Assembly: GCA_022792175.1 (NCBI GenBank)
Contig: JAAWAN010000032.1
Span: forward strand, 1 to 64,000
DNA: 64,000 nt
Reading direction: 5' to 3'
From: Provencibacterium sp.
GTDB taxonomy: Bacteria > Bacillota > Clostridia > Oscillospirales > Ruminococcaceae
The position numbers and the translations under genes are program-made. Of the stretch, positions 34,844 to 43,201 are shown one piece after another; within the stretch, counting starts at the first letter, position 1, and the number at the start of each line of letters is the position of its first letter. Under the pieces are notes generated by a model. That model was not told where the DNA came from. It saw only the letters and a list, made by a program, of their open reading frames with translations, and made no database searches.

Positions 34844-35602
34844 GTGCGCATCCTCATTTCTCCGGCAAAGAAAATGGTGGTGGACAGGGACAGCTTCGCC
34901 ATAGAGGGCCTCCCTGTTTTTCTGGAACAGGCCGAGCGGCTGAAAGCCATTCTCCAGCGCATGTCCCCGGGAGAACTGCAGGCCCTCTGGCGATGCGGCG
35001 ACTCCATCGCCCGGCTGAATGTGCAGCGTCTAAAGCATATGGACCTGCGCCGCGGCCTCACGCCGGCCATCCTTTCCTATGAGGGTATCCAGTACCGTTA
35101 TATGGGCCCCGGCGTGATGGAAACGGCGCACCTGGACTACATTCAAAAGCACCTGTATATCCTCTCCGGCTTTTATGGCCTTCTGCGGCCCTTTGACGGC
35201 GTAACCCCCTACCGGCTGGAGATGCAGGCCCGGCTGCCGGCAGACGGCTGCCAAAACCTGTATCAGTTCTGGGGAGACCGTTTGGCCCGGCAGCTGGCCC
35301 TTGAGACAGATGTTGTTCTGAACCTTGCCTCTCAGGAATACAGCAAAGCGGTGCAGCCTCACCTGCCTGACTCCGTTCGCTTTGTCAGCTGCGTATTCGC
35401 AGAGCTGGAAAACGGCAGGATTATCGAAAAGGGCACCAGATGCAAAATGGCCCGCGGCCAGATGGTGCGCTGGCTGGCAGAGAATCATGTTACCGATCTG
35501 CGGAAGCTTCCCCTCTTCGACTGGCTGGGGTATCAATTTTCCCCCTCCATGTCCGAAAAAAATCGCGCCGTATTTCTTTGTTCGCCCTCCCGTAGAGGCT
35601 AA
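34844..35602 (+). CDS. yaaA: YaaA-family peroxide-stress protein
   Basis: A 252-residue DUF328 protein: RILISPAKKMV, LSYEGIQYRYMGPG, YILSGFYGLLRPFDGVTPYR, LEMQARLP, NLASQEYSKAV and a late MARGQMVRWLAENH. Escherichia coli YaaA limits intracellular iron and DNA damage during peroxide stress; the same role is inferred here. The start is GTG. A phosphoesterase gene precedes it and a dispersed repeat follows. Confidence 0.92.
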   Translation: MRILISPAKKMVVDRDSFAIEGLPVFLEQAERLKAILQRMSPGELQALWRCGDSIARLNVQRLKHMDLRRGLTPAILSYEGIQYRYMGPGVMETAHLDYIQKHLYILSGFYGLLRPFDGVTPYRLEMQARLPADGCQNLYQFWGDRLARQLALETDVVLNLASQEYSKAVQPHLPDSVRFVSCVFAELENGRIIEKGTRCKMARGQMVRWLAENHVTDLRKLPLFDWLGYQFSPSMSEKNRAVFLCSPSRRG

Positions 35603-35688
35603 AAGGCGCACTGCAAGCTGTTTTTCCGGCTCACAGAAACCGAAAGCGTTTTTTCGCAAGGGCGCGTTGCAAAATTTTTATTCCAGCT

Positions 35689-35812
35689 TGCAGAAACCGG
35701 AAAAAGGGTGGTTTCGGCCGCGAACTGCGGGCAAAATTTGACTCCGGTGGAGTCAAAAGCCATTTTTCAGAAGGGTCTGTTGCAAAATGCGAGCATTTGC
35801 AACAGACCCTTT
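35689..35812 (+). repeat. Dispersed intergenic repeat, copy A
   Basis: A copy of a roughly 125-bp element: TGCAGAAACCGGAAAAAGGG, GGTTTCG with a GAACTGCGGG block, AAATTTGACTC, GGTGGAGTC (small hairpin), GCCATTTTTCAGAAGGGTCT, and a terminal stem-loop GTTGCAAAATGC...GCATTTGCAAC followed by AGACCCTTT. The same order is seen at 60379-60502 (direct) and 46970-47094 (inverted). A more decayed copy lies just before, about 35618-35688. The end hairpin could terminate the yaaA transcript. Confidence 0.85.
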
Positions 35813-35937
35813 GCGCCCAACCCTTCAAAAAAGCCTTCGGAACCATAAACCTCTCCTAAGAGCAAAGAGGTATGCCGCCAAAGAAACAGTAAATGCATCC
35901 ACCCTGCGACAGATGACGCATCAGCAAATGAATAAGC

Positions 35938-35978
35938 AAAATCCCGCCTGAAGCCAAGAGACTTCAGGCGGGATTTTT
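35938..35978. terminator. Terminator of cheV
   Basis: A 15-bp stem (AAATCCCGCCTGAAG with its complement) and 8-base loop, with T-runs reading out on both strands. It lies 20 bases after the cheV stop. Confidence 0.85.
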
Positions 35979-35998
35979 TAACAGCAAACCAGTCGTTT

Positions 35999-36922
35999 TC
36001 AGTCCTCGCCAGTCAAACGATCAATAATGGAAACCAGGTTGGCAATCTCCGGCTTGGAAATCTGTTCATCCGCGCCCAGCTCCTTGCCTTTGATTTTCAT
36101 TGCCTCATTAATCAGTGAAGAGAAGAGAATAAGCGGAATTTCCTTGAGCACCGAATCCTCCTTCACCAGCTTGGTGAGGCGGTGACCGTCCATCTGAGGC
36201 ATTTCAATATCTGAAACAATACAGGCAACATGCTCGGTAATCGGATCACCGGATTCCTTAGCCTCGCACAGATAGTCCCACGCTTCCTGTCCGTTATCCG
36301 TCTTAACGGTGTTGACATAACCGGAGCGGTGCAACGATTCCACAATCATTTTTGAAAGCAACATGCTGTCCTCTGCAATCAGAATCGTCTTCTCGCGGCG
36401 CACGCGGGGGCCCAGCTTTTCAAGATCTTCATACTGAATGCTCGTCTGCGGGCTGATTTCAGCAATAATTTTTTCGAAATCCAAAATAGTGATGAGCCGC
36501 CCCTCAAATTCGGCGATGCCGGTGGCAACGCCTTCCTCGCCGCCGTAGATAATCTTATCGGGCTTTTTCATCATCGACCAGGAAACGCGGTCAATGCCCA
36601 CCACAGTATGTACATGAAAGGCAAAATCCAGATTATTGAAGGTGGTTACGATGAAAATATCATAATCCGGATTGTCCGACGGGGGCAGGCCCAGATATTT
36701 CGCCAGATCAATAACCGTAATGACCTCATCACGCGGTTTGAAAATGCCCTCGATGTCTGGATGGGATTTCTGCATGGGCTTCACCGGGCAGGCTCTCAAA
36801 ATTTCCCTCACCTTGGCAACATTGATGCCAAAAAGTTCACCATTGATGATGAACTCCATAATTTCCAGCTCATTGGTTCCCGATTCCAGCAAAATTTCCG
36901 TCTGCTTTATAGAATTGGCCAT
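35999..36922 (-). CDS. cheV: CheV-type chemotaxis coupling protein
   Basis: A 307-residue fusion: CheW-like domain about residues 15-165 (EFIINGELFGINVAKVREIL, GIFKPRDEVITVIDLAKYLG, GIAEFEGRLITILDFEKII) and a receiver domain about 178-300 (ILIAEDSMLLSKMIV, CIVSDIEMPQMDG with the phospho-aspartate near 237, ILFSSL, QISKPEI). It couples chemoreceptors to CheA and aids adaptation. ATG 36922 is used, with AGGGG upstream. No other chemotaxis or flagellar gene is in the window, so it is an orphan here. Confidence 0.92.
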   Translation of the reverse strand: MANSIKQTEILLESGTNELEIMEFIINGELFGINVAKVREILRACPVKPMQKSHPDIEGIFKPRDEVITVIDLAKYLGLPPSDNPDYDIFIVTTFNNLDFAFHVHTVVGIDRVSWSMMKKPDKIIYGGEEGVATGIAEFEGRLITILDFEKIIAEISPQTSIQYEDLEKLGPRVRREKTILIAEDSMLLSKMIVESLHRSGYVNTVKTDNGQEAWDYLCEAKESGDPITEHVACIVSDIEMPQMDGHRLTKLVKEDSVLKEIPLILFSSLINEAMKIKGKELGADEQISKPEIANLVSIIDRLTGED

Positions 36923-37261
36923 CTTGTGCACATCCCCTTCAGCACTTATCAGCATTCACTATTTCTCATTATAGTTATTGGAGCTTCTTTCGTCAAGTGT
37001 CCTTTTAAAATATTTTAACAGCCGCCTCCCCATTGGAAACGGCCATATATCCAGTATGCCGTATATCCAGTATTCTGAACAAATCCGATATAAATCGACA
37101 TTATCCTGTATCTATCTGTAATTTATCCACAAATACGACAAATTTATGCAAAATTTGACGGAACCAATTCGCTACAATATATATACAAATCTAAATAAAA
37201 TACAATTCACATCTCATTATATTTTGTGATTTTCAATTGAAACGCCAGGTCAGGCGGCCGG

Positions 37262-37289
37262 TTGATGCTAAACTAAATCAAGATATAGT
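37262..37289 (+). promoter_or_regulatory. Promoter before XRE gene
   Basis: TTGATG (37262-37267) and TATAGT (37284-37289), 16 bases apart. A second pair, TTGACG (37156-37161) and TATATA (37179-37184) with 17 bases, lies upstream in an AT-rich tract (about 36960-37300). The whole gap 36923-37361 holds no gene. Confidence 0.5.
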
Positions 37290-37361
37290 AAAAACAAACT
37301 CATAATGCAATTGTACATCCGGTCGTTTCGTACTAAAATTTATGGTAAAGGACGGGCGGCT

Positions 37362-37742
37362 ATGCACAAGGATATGCGCGATATTATAGCGGAAAATGTC
37401 AGATATTACCGCAGAAAAAGCGGCATGAAACGCGACGAATTGGCCAACAGGGCGCATATTGTCTATGCATGCTTGATGAAAATCGAACGCGGACAGACCT
37501 TACCCCGGCTGGATACACTGGAATGCCTCGCGCAGGCACTCGACCTGCAGACGGCTCAGCTGCTGGTCCCCCAGACAGAATGCAGCCCTGAGCTCTCCGG
37601 CAACCAGTGTTTGAAAAAGTTCATCCAGTTTTCCGATGAAGAACAGCGTTTAGCCGTTCAGCTGATTGAAGCCGCACGCAGGCAAGGCTACACCCAAAAA
37701 AGGAAGAGCCCTTTTTCCTCCAGCGAACCAGTTAAGCTATAA
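37362..37742 (+). CDS. XRE-family regulator
   Basis: A 126-residue protein: HTH_3 domain residues 8-65 (IIAENVRYYRRKSGMKRDEL, ANRAHIVYACLMKIERGQTL, PRLDTLECLAQAL) and a C-terminal helix (FIQFSDEEQRLAVQLIEAAR) resembling a SinR-like oligomerisation tail. ATG 37362 is chosen because AAAGGA lies upstream and the frame before it is AT-rich non-coding. Its target is unknown. Confidence 0.8.
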   Translation: MHKDMRDIIAENVRYYRRKSGMKRDELANRAHIVYACLMKIERGQTLPRLDTLECLAQALDLQTAQLLVPQTECSPELSGNQCLKKFIQFSDEEQRLAVQLIEAARRQGYTQKRKSPFSSSEPVKL

Positions 37743-37851
37743 GGTGCAAAAAGGCTGAAGCCCCTTTTTCAGCTTACCGGCTTGTTCTTTCCCCGGTTTT
37801 TTCACCTGTTATCTTGGCTCTGCCGAAAGAGACCGGTTTTTCAGGAAAGGA

Positions 37852-38091
37852 ATGGTCAAAAGAATGAGCCCTGTAAAATACAGCCTGATATCTGACCGGA
37901 TCGAAAATTCTTCTTATCCCCAGCAGATTGTTACTTATGGAATCATTGCCCGCAGCGCGGAGCACTTTTCCGCCATTCGGGACATTTCCACCTGCCGGCT
38001 CTGGGTGGAAAGGCTCGTCTGCCAGCTCAACCGCCTGCAGGTATCGCTCTGCCATTTCCGGGAGGTGGTCGAGGATGCGCTGGCCTTTTAA
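37852..38091 (+). CDS. DUF6514 protein
   Basis: A 79-residue protein with the DUF6514 pattern: a strand ending VTYGIIARS, a short disorder-free core (FSAIRDISTCRLWVERLVCQ, LNRLQVSLCHFREVVEDAL). These small proteins are frequent in Oscillospirales; function is unknown. Start options are ATG 37852 (AGGAAAGGA just before) and ATG 37864 (better spacing). Confidence 0.65.
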   Translation: MVKRMSPVKYSLISDRIENSSYPQQIVTYGIIARSAEHFSAIRDISTCRLWVERLVCQLNRLQVSLCHFREVVEDALAF

Positions 38092-38133
38092 AAGTCGCCG
38101 GAAAAAGCCTTTCAGAGCCCCTGCTCCAAAGGC

Positions 38134-38451
38134 TCAGTCCATACGGAAAACCTCCGACAGCTTCGGCTGTGCGCCGGTCTGCGGATCCATTTCCATTATC
38201 ATAACATCCTTCATATATTCATTCCAGCGATCGACCACCGCGCTTTGTGCCTGCGTTCTGGCGGCATAATCTGCGCCTTTTGCGCACTCATAATAACCGA
38301 ACAGCTCATTTCCCACATTCCAGATGCTGTAGTTGCAGATGCCTGCCTCTTTGAGCAGCTCAAGCATCTCCGGCCAGATTTCCCGGTGCCTGCGGATATA
38401 TTCCTCCAGACACCCCTCCCGTACGGTCGCCTTCCAGGCGTATCGCTCCAT
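38134..38451 (-). CDS. rhaM: L-rhamnose mutarotase
   Basis: A 105-residue dimeric ferredoxin-like enzyme interconverting alpha- and beta-L-rhamnose: ERYAWKATVREGCLEEYIRR, HREIWPEMLELLKEAGICNY, SIWNVGNELFGYYEC and a final DRWNEYMKDVM. The catalytic histidine region (HREIWPEM) is intact. It has an AGGAGG site. It stands alone, about 28 kb from rhaB-rhaA-rhaD, so coordination would need the regulator to act in trans. Confidence 0.93.
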   Translation of the reverse strand: MERYAWKATVREGCLEEYIRRHREIWPEMLELLKEAGICNYSIWNVGNELFGYYECAKGADYAARTQAQSAVVDRWNEYMKDVMIMEMDPQTGAQPKLSEVFRMD

Positions 38452-38786
38452 TATATTATGTTGCCTCCTTTAAAGCGTCTGTTTTTTGCTACATGGTGCA
38501 GCCCTCTTTTAAAGCAGCCATCAGGGGGATGGCTGCTTACTGCTCTGCTGCTTTTTAATTTTATCACCTTTTACCGGATATGGCAACATTTCTTCTCCCT
38601 TTAGCGGATGTCCATCTCCCATTATCCGGCCTGTCCGGTCTCCCGCTTGCTGCTTTCTGAAAAGGATGCTATACTAAAGGAGCTGCCAAAAAATTCCCGG
38701 CCTGCCAAAGCAAAAAGAGCATGGCTTTTGCAGGCAAGGAGGCATTGCTGCAGCATCCGAATCTTTCCGGACGGGAGGCAGGCGCC

Positions 38787-40652
38787 ATGGCAGAGAGCAC
38801 CACGCAGGATAAATACCGGCTTTTAAAGCAGGTTTTCGGCTATGAACACTTTCGGGAGGGCCAGGAACCGCTGATTGATGCCATTCTGCAAAACCGCGAT
38901 GCGCTGGGCATTATGCCGACCGGCTCGGGAAAATCCATCTGCTATCAGCTGCCCGCCCTGCTCAAAACAGGAACGGCGCTGGTCATTTCCCCGCTTATTT
39001 CGCTGATGAAGGATCAGGTGGAGGCGCTGCGGGAGGAAGGGGTGCGCGCTGCCTATCTCAACAGCTCGCTGACCCCCGTGCAGCACCAGAGCGTGTTGCA
39101 AAAGGCCCGCGCCGGGGAGTACCGCATTCTCTATGTCGCGCCCGAGCGGCTGCAGGCGCCCGGCTTTCAGACATTCGCCGCCGGAGCCCCTTTTTCGATG
39201 GTCTGCGTGGATGAGGCGCACTGCGTTTCCCAATGGGGGCAGGATTTCAGGCCCAGCTATCTTGCTATCCGCCCGTTTATCGAGTCACTTTCCTGCCGGC
39301 CGGTCACCTGCGCCTTTACCGCTACCGCCACCCCCCAGGTGCGCGCCGATATCATCGAGCTGCTCGGGCTGCAGAATCCGGAGGTAGTGTTCACCGGCTT
39401 TGACCGGAAAAACCTCTATTTCGAGGTGCGCCAGCCCAAAAACAAGCTGGAAACGCTGCTGCAGCTGTTACAGGAGCGTCCGGAACAGAGCGGAATTATC
39501 TACTGCTCCACCCGCAAAAATGTGGAGGCTGTCTGGGAGGCGCTCTGCGGTCGGGGCTATCCTGCCGCCCGCTACCATGCCGGGATGTCCGACCGGGAGC
39601 GGCAGGAAAACCAGGAGCTTTTTCTGCGCGATGAGCGCAGCATCATGGTCGCTACCAATGCTTTCGGGATGGGGATTGACAAGTCCAACGTTTCCTATGT
39701 CATCCATTACAATATGCCCAAAAATATCGAAAACTACTATCAGGAGGCCGGGCGCGCAGGACGGGATGGTCAGCCCGCGCGCTGCATCCTGCTCTACAGC
39801 GGGCAGGATGTTGTGACCAACCAGTTTCTCATCGAGCATGCCGCTGAAAATGAAGAACTGGAGGAGAAAACCCGGCTTCTGGTGCAGGAACGCGAACGGG
39901 AGCGGCTTCGGGCCATGACCTTTTACTGCCACTCCCGCGAATGCCTGCGCGGCTACATCCTGCGCTATTTCGGGGAGAAGCCTCCCCCCTACTGCGGCAG
40001 CTGCCAGAACTGCCTGCAGCACTATGAGCAGGCGGACATCACCATTGATGCGCAGAAAATCCTCTCGCTTGTTAAAAGAAGCGGGGAGCGCTTCGGCACA
40101 AAGCTTATCGTTGATACCCTTCGCGGAAGCAAAAGTGAACGGATACGCCGCCTGCATCTGGATGAGCAGACCACCTACGGGCTGATGCACGATACCTCCG
40201 AAACCCGGCTGCGCGAAATCATCCAGTTTCTGGTAATGGAAGAATACCTGCAGGTTTCGGGGGAGGAATATCCGGTGCTGCGCCTGGGGCCGCAGGCCCG
40301 GCAGGTGCTCTTCGGCGGCAGGCAGCTTACGATGAAGCTGATTAAGGAGCAGCCGCCGGAGAAAAAAGCACCCGAAAAATCCACACAGGAAAGCGGCGAC
40401 CCCGCCCTGTTCGAGCGGCTGCGTGCTCTGCGCAAGCGCCTGGCTGACAGCCAGAAGGTTCCCGCCTATATCGTCTTTACCGATGCTGCGCTGCGGGAGA
40501 TGTGCGTGCGCGTTCCGAAAAACTCCTATGAGCTGCTGCAGGTTTCCGGCGTCGGACACGCCAAGCTCGAACGGTATGGAGAGGCGTTTCTCGAGGAGAT
40601 TAACGACTATCTGCAGCAGTCCGCCGGTTATTCAGAGACAATAAAGTCATAG
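38787..40652 (+). CDS. recQ: ATP-dependent DNA helicase RecQ
   Basis: A 621-residue 3'-5' helicase: Q-motif FGYEHFREGQEPLIDAIL, Walker A MPTGSGKSICYQLPAL, DEAH box VDEAHCVSQWGQDFRPSYL, motif III FTATATP, motif VI region YYQEAGRAGRDG; RQC zinc cysteines in CHSRECLRGYIL...YCGSCQNC; winged helix; HRDC domain about residues 530-610 (LRALRKRLADSQKVPAYIVF). It acts in replication-fork repair. ATG 38787 is used because GGGAGG lies 8 bases before it; the earlier in-frame ATG lacks a site. Confidence 0.95.
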   Translation: MAESTTQDKYRLLKQVFGYEHFREGQEPLIDAILQNRDALGIMPTGSGKSICYQLPALLKTGTALVISPLISLMKDQVEALREEGVRAAYLNSSLTPVQHQSVLQKARAGEYRILYVAPERLQAPGFQTFAAGAPFSMVCVDEAHCVSQWGQDFRPSYLAIRPFIESLSCRPVTCAFTATATPQVRADIIELLGLQNPEVVFTGFDRKNLYFEVRQPKNKLETLLQLLQERPEQSGIIYCSTRKNVEAVWEALCGRGYPAARYHAGMSDRERQENQELFLRDERSIMVATNAFGMGIDKSNVSYVIHYNMPKNIENYYQEAGRAGRDGQPARCILLYSGQDVVTNQFLIEHAAENEELEEKTRLLVQERERERLRAMTFYCHSRECLRGYILRYFGEKPPPYCGSCQNCLQHYEQADITIDAQKILSLVKRSGERFGTKLIVDTLRGSKSERIRRLHLDEQTTYGLMHDTSETRLREIIQFLVMEEYLQVSGEEYPVLRLGPQARQVLFGGRQLTMKLIKEQPPEKKAPEKSTQESGDPALFERLRALRKRLADSQKVPAYIVFTDAALREMCVRVPKNSYELLQVSGVGHAKLERYGEAFLEEINDYLQQSAGYSETIKS

Positions 40653-40684
40653 CTGCCCCTGCTATACCTGCCAGAGGCAAAAAA

Positions 40685-40722
40685 CGGCCGCACCTCCATG
40701 ACAGATACAGGGGGTGCGGCCG
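40685..40722 (-). terminator. Terminator between recQ and reverse gene
   Basis: CGGCCGCACC pairs with GGTGCGGCCG. On the minus strand it is followed by TTTTTT, so it mainly serves the gene at 40730-41005; recQ converges on it from the other side. Confidence 0.75.
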
Positions 40723-40729
40723 CTGCATG

Positions 40730-41005
40730 CTACTGCATCTTCGGTTTTTCGCCTGTTTCCTTCTTCAATGCCGAACCGCCCGGTTCATCCCCCTGCACAT
40801 GCCGCGCCTGCGGGGTGTGCATATCCGTCTGCTTGTGAGAGAGCGGAATATCATAGATTTCCTGGTAGGAGTCGGCGGCTTCCTCGTCTACCGGCATGGC
40901 AGGGATGAGACCGGTGCACTCGGTAGAGGACATGACGGAAAAAGGTTCGTCAAAAAAGCGGTCCTCCAGCTCGGAGGAATGGGGACGCTGCGAGGATTTA
41001 TCCAT
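40730..41005 (-). CDS. Small acidic ECTGL-motif protein, unknown
   Basis: A 91-residue protein with a highly charged, disorder-prone sequence and a conserved-looking core SVMSSTECTGLIPAMPVDEE followed by SYQEIYDIPL. Proteins with ECTGL-P-x-P and E-x-Y-x-x-I-Y spacing are recalled from other Oscillospirales genomes, without a function. The start at 41005 follows AAAGGAG. The C-terminus is Lys/Glu-rich. It has its own terminator, which supports real expression. Confidence 0.6.
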   Translation of the reverse strand: MDKSSQRPHSSELEDRFFDEPFSVMSSTECTGLIPAMPVDEEAADSYQEIYDIPLSHKQTDMHTPQARHVQGDEPGGSALKKETGEKPKMQ

Positions 41006-41248
41006 TGAAAACGCTCCTTTCAACTGCCCTGATCCCAGGGGCAAACAGACCGCAAAGCCGGAAAATCTCCGCCTGCAGCGGCCATTTTTTATTTTCCCAC
41101 AGCCGGATGCTTCTATACCTGCCTTCATTTTCTGCGCAGCAGGCTGCTTTTGCCTGACAGCCTTTGCATTTTTCCATAAACAGAAAAAACGGGCAGGTAA
41201 AAATAAAAAAAGGGGGCAGTTTGGCTGGCTATTTTCTGTGGGTTCTGC

Positions 41249-41254
41249 TATAAT
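41249..41254 (+). promoter_or_regulatory. Extended -10 promoter of DUF4091 gene
   Basis: A perfect TATAAT with TGC immediately before it (extended -10). No good -35 is at 16-18 bases, fitting an extended -10 promoter. The gap 41006-41343 holds no gene otherwise. Confidence 0.5.
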
Positions 41255-41343
41255 AAGGCTGCCGCAGGATGGTTATTCATTTTGCGGATTTTGATGCAGC
41301 CAGGTCAAAAAATAAAACCCAAACGAATGAGGTGGCAGATTTT

Positions 41344-43050
41344 ATGGAAATTGAAATCTTTCTCGCATCCTCCCTGGAAAAGGTTTTCCCGCAGCGGCGT
41401 CCGGCCGCCCAGCCTTCCGGCCAAACTCTCTCCACCTGGCGCGGAACACGCGCAGCGGTGCAGCTCGTCTACACGGTAAAGAATACACAGGGGCTGCTGG
41501 TCCCGCAGTTTTCGCTGGAGGTCAGCGGCGGACCGGTGCAGCCTTCGGTGCGCAGCGTTGAGCTTCTGCCCAGCGAAATGCCCTGCTATGAGAAAACAGA
41601 TGACAACTATCTCTGCACCGAGCCGGGACTCTATCCCGACCTGCTGCAGCCGGTAAAAGAAGCCGTTCTGCGGCCTGTTCCCGGGCAGTACCGCGCAGCA
41701 TGGCTCACCTGGGATATTCCGGAGGACGCTAAGCCTGGCAGTTACGATATCGCTATTACCGCCCGCGGGATGAAGGAGTGGCAGACACCGCTTGCTACCC
41801 TGCAGAAAAACCCGGATGCAGACAGCCAGGTCTTCACAAACCAGCTGACCCTCTGTGTGCGTAAGGCGCAGCTGCCCCCGCAGAAGCTGCTGCACACCGA
41901 GTGGTTTCATGCAGACTGCCTCGCCTCCTACTATCATGTACAGCCGCTCAGCGAAGAGCACTGGGCAATTCTGGATAAATTTATCGGTTCGGCAGCCGAA
42001 CACGGCATCAACATGCTGCTCACCCCGGTCTTCACCCCCTCGCTCGATACGGCGGTCGGCCATGAGCGGCCGACGGTGCAGCTGGTAGATGTGGTGCGCG
42101 AAAACGGCCAGTACCGTTTCGGCTTTGAGAAGCTCGAGCGCTGGACCGGCCTCTGCAAAAAACATGGCATTTCCCACCTGGAGATTGCCCATTTCTTCAC
42201 CCAGTGGGGCGCGCGGGCAACGCCAAAGATTCTGGCGCAGACCGAAAAGGGCACCGAGCGCATCTTCGGCTGGGATGTGCCGGCGACCTCTCCGGAATAC
42301 CGGAAATTCCTGGAGAGCTTTATCCCCGCGCTGCGCCAGGAGCTTATGCGGCTCGGCTTTGATAAGGATCACGTATGGTTCCATATTTCAGACGAGCCCT
42401 CTCCCGAAAATATCGACAGCTACCATGCCGCCCACCGGCAGGTGGACGACCTGCTCACCGACTGCAGGGTGATAGATGCGCTGGCCGATATCCAGTTCTA
42501 CCGTGAGGGCCTAGTGCGCACCCCTATTCCTTCGGTCAACCATATCCAGCCGTTTCTGGATGAAAAGATCGAGGGACTCTGGTCCTACTACTGCTGCGGC
42601 CAGAACTATAAGGTGCCCAACCGCTTCTTTGCCATGCCCAGCGCGCGCAACCGGATAATGGGAACGCTCTGGTATCTACACAATATTGCCGGCTTCCTGC
42701 AGTGGGGCTTTAACTTCTACTACCGGCAGTATTCACTGGGGCTTATTAACCCCTATCAGGTGACCGATGCCGGACGCGCCTTCCCCTCCGGCGATGCCTT
42801 TTTGGTCTATCCGGGCGAAAACGGCGAGCCTCTCTCCTCCATCCGCGCCGAGGTGCAGGATGATGCGCTTTTAGACCTGCGCGCGCTGCAGCTGCTCGAT
42901 TCGCTGGCCGGCCGGGAAGAGACGGTAAAGCTCATTGAAGAGCTCGCCGGAATGAAAAACCTGAACTTCGACGAATATCCGAAGGATGCAGACTTTCTTC
43001 TTTCGCTGCGCGAAAGGGTCGCGGAGGAGATCGACCGCCGTCTGGCATAA
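41344..43050 (+). CDS. DUF4091 glycoside-hydrolase-like protein
   Basis: A 568-residue cytoplasmic protein: N-terminal beta-sandwich (about residues 1-170), TIM-barrel-like centre (LLHTEWFHADCLASYYHVQP, FHISDEPSPENIDSY with a likely catalytic acid, LWSYYCCGQNYKVPNRFFAM) and the DUF4091 C-terminal module (NIAGFLQWGFNFYYRQYSLG, GDAFLVYPGENG, SSIRAEVQDDALLDLRAL). The family contains glycoside hydrolases acting on plant or fungal glycans; substrate here is not known. ATG 41344 has a GAGGTGG site. The gene is alone, ended by a terminator. Confidence 0.85.
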   Translation: MEIEIFLASSLEKVFPQRRPAAQPSGQTLSTWRGTRAAVQLVYTVKNTQGLLVPQFSLEVSGGPVQPSVRSVELLPSEMPCYEKTDDNYLCTEPGLYPDLLQPVKEAVLRPVPGQYRAAWLTWDIPEDAKPGSYDIAITARGMKEWQTPLATLQKNPDADSQVFTNQLTLCVRKAQLPPQKLLHTEWFHADCLASYYHVQPLSEEHWAILDKFIGSAAEHGINMLLTPVFTPSLDTAVGHERPTVQLVDVVRENGQYRFGFEKLERWTGLCKKHGISHLEIAHFFTQWGARATPKILAQTEKGTERIFGWDVPATSPEYRKFLESFIPALRQELMRLGFDKDHVWFHISDEPSPENIDSYHAAHRQVDDLLTDCRVIDALADIQFYREGLVRTPIPSVNHIQPFLDEKIEGLWSYYCCGQNYKVPNRFFAMPSARNRIMGTLWYLHNIAGFLQWGFNFYYRQYSLGLINPYQVTDAGRAFPSGDAFLVYPGENGEPLSSIRAEVQDDALLDLRALQLLDSLAGREETVKLIEELAGMKNLNFDEYPKDADFLLSLRERVAEEIDRRLA

Positions 43051-43074
43051 ACGCTCCCTTTTCCCCCAAAAGCA

Positions 43075-43116
43075 GGGCTGCTGCAAAATGCGGTGCATTT
43101 TGCAGCAGCCCTTTTT
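43075..43116 (+). terminator. Terminator of DUF4091 gene
   Basis: A 17-bp stem (GGGCTGCTGCAAAATGC with its complement) and a 3-base loop, followed by TTTTT. It closely resembles the terminal hairpin of the dispersed repeat, without the rest of the element. Confidence 0.85.
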
Positions 43117-43201
43117 CACATAAGGTACAGGAAATACCGCTTCTCTTCCCCGCATAACCAGTGCAGCCGAAAAGATGCAGCGCACATAAAGGGGCTAATG
43201 G

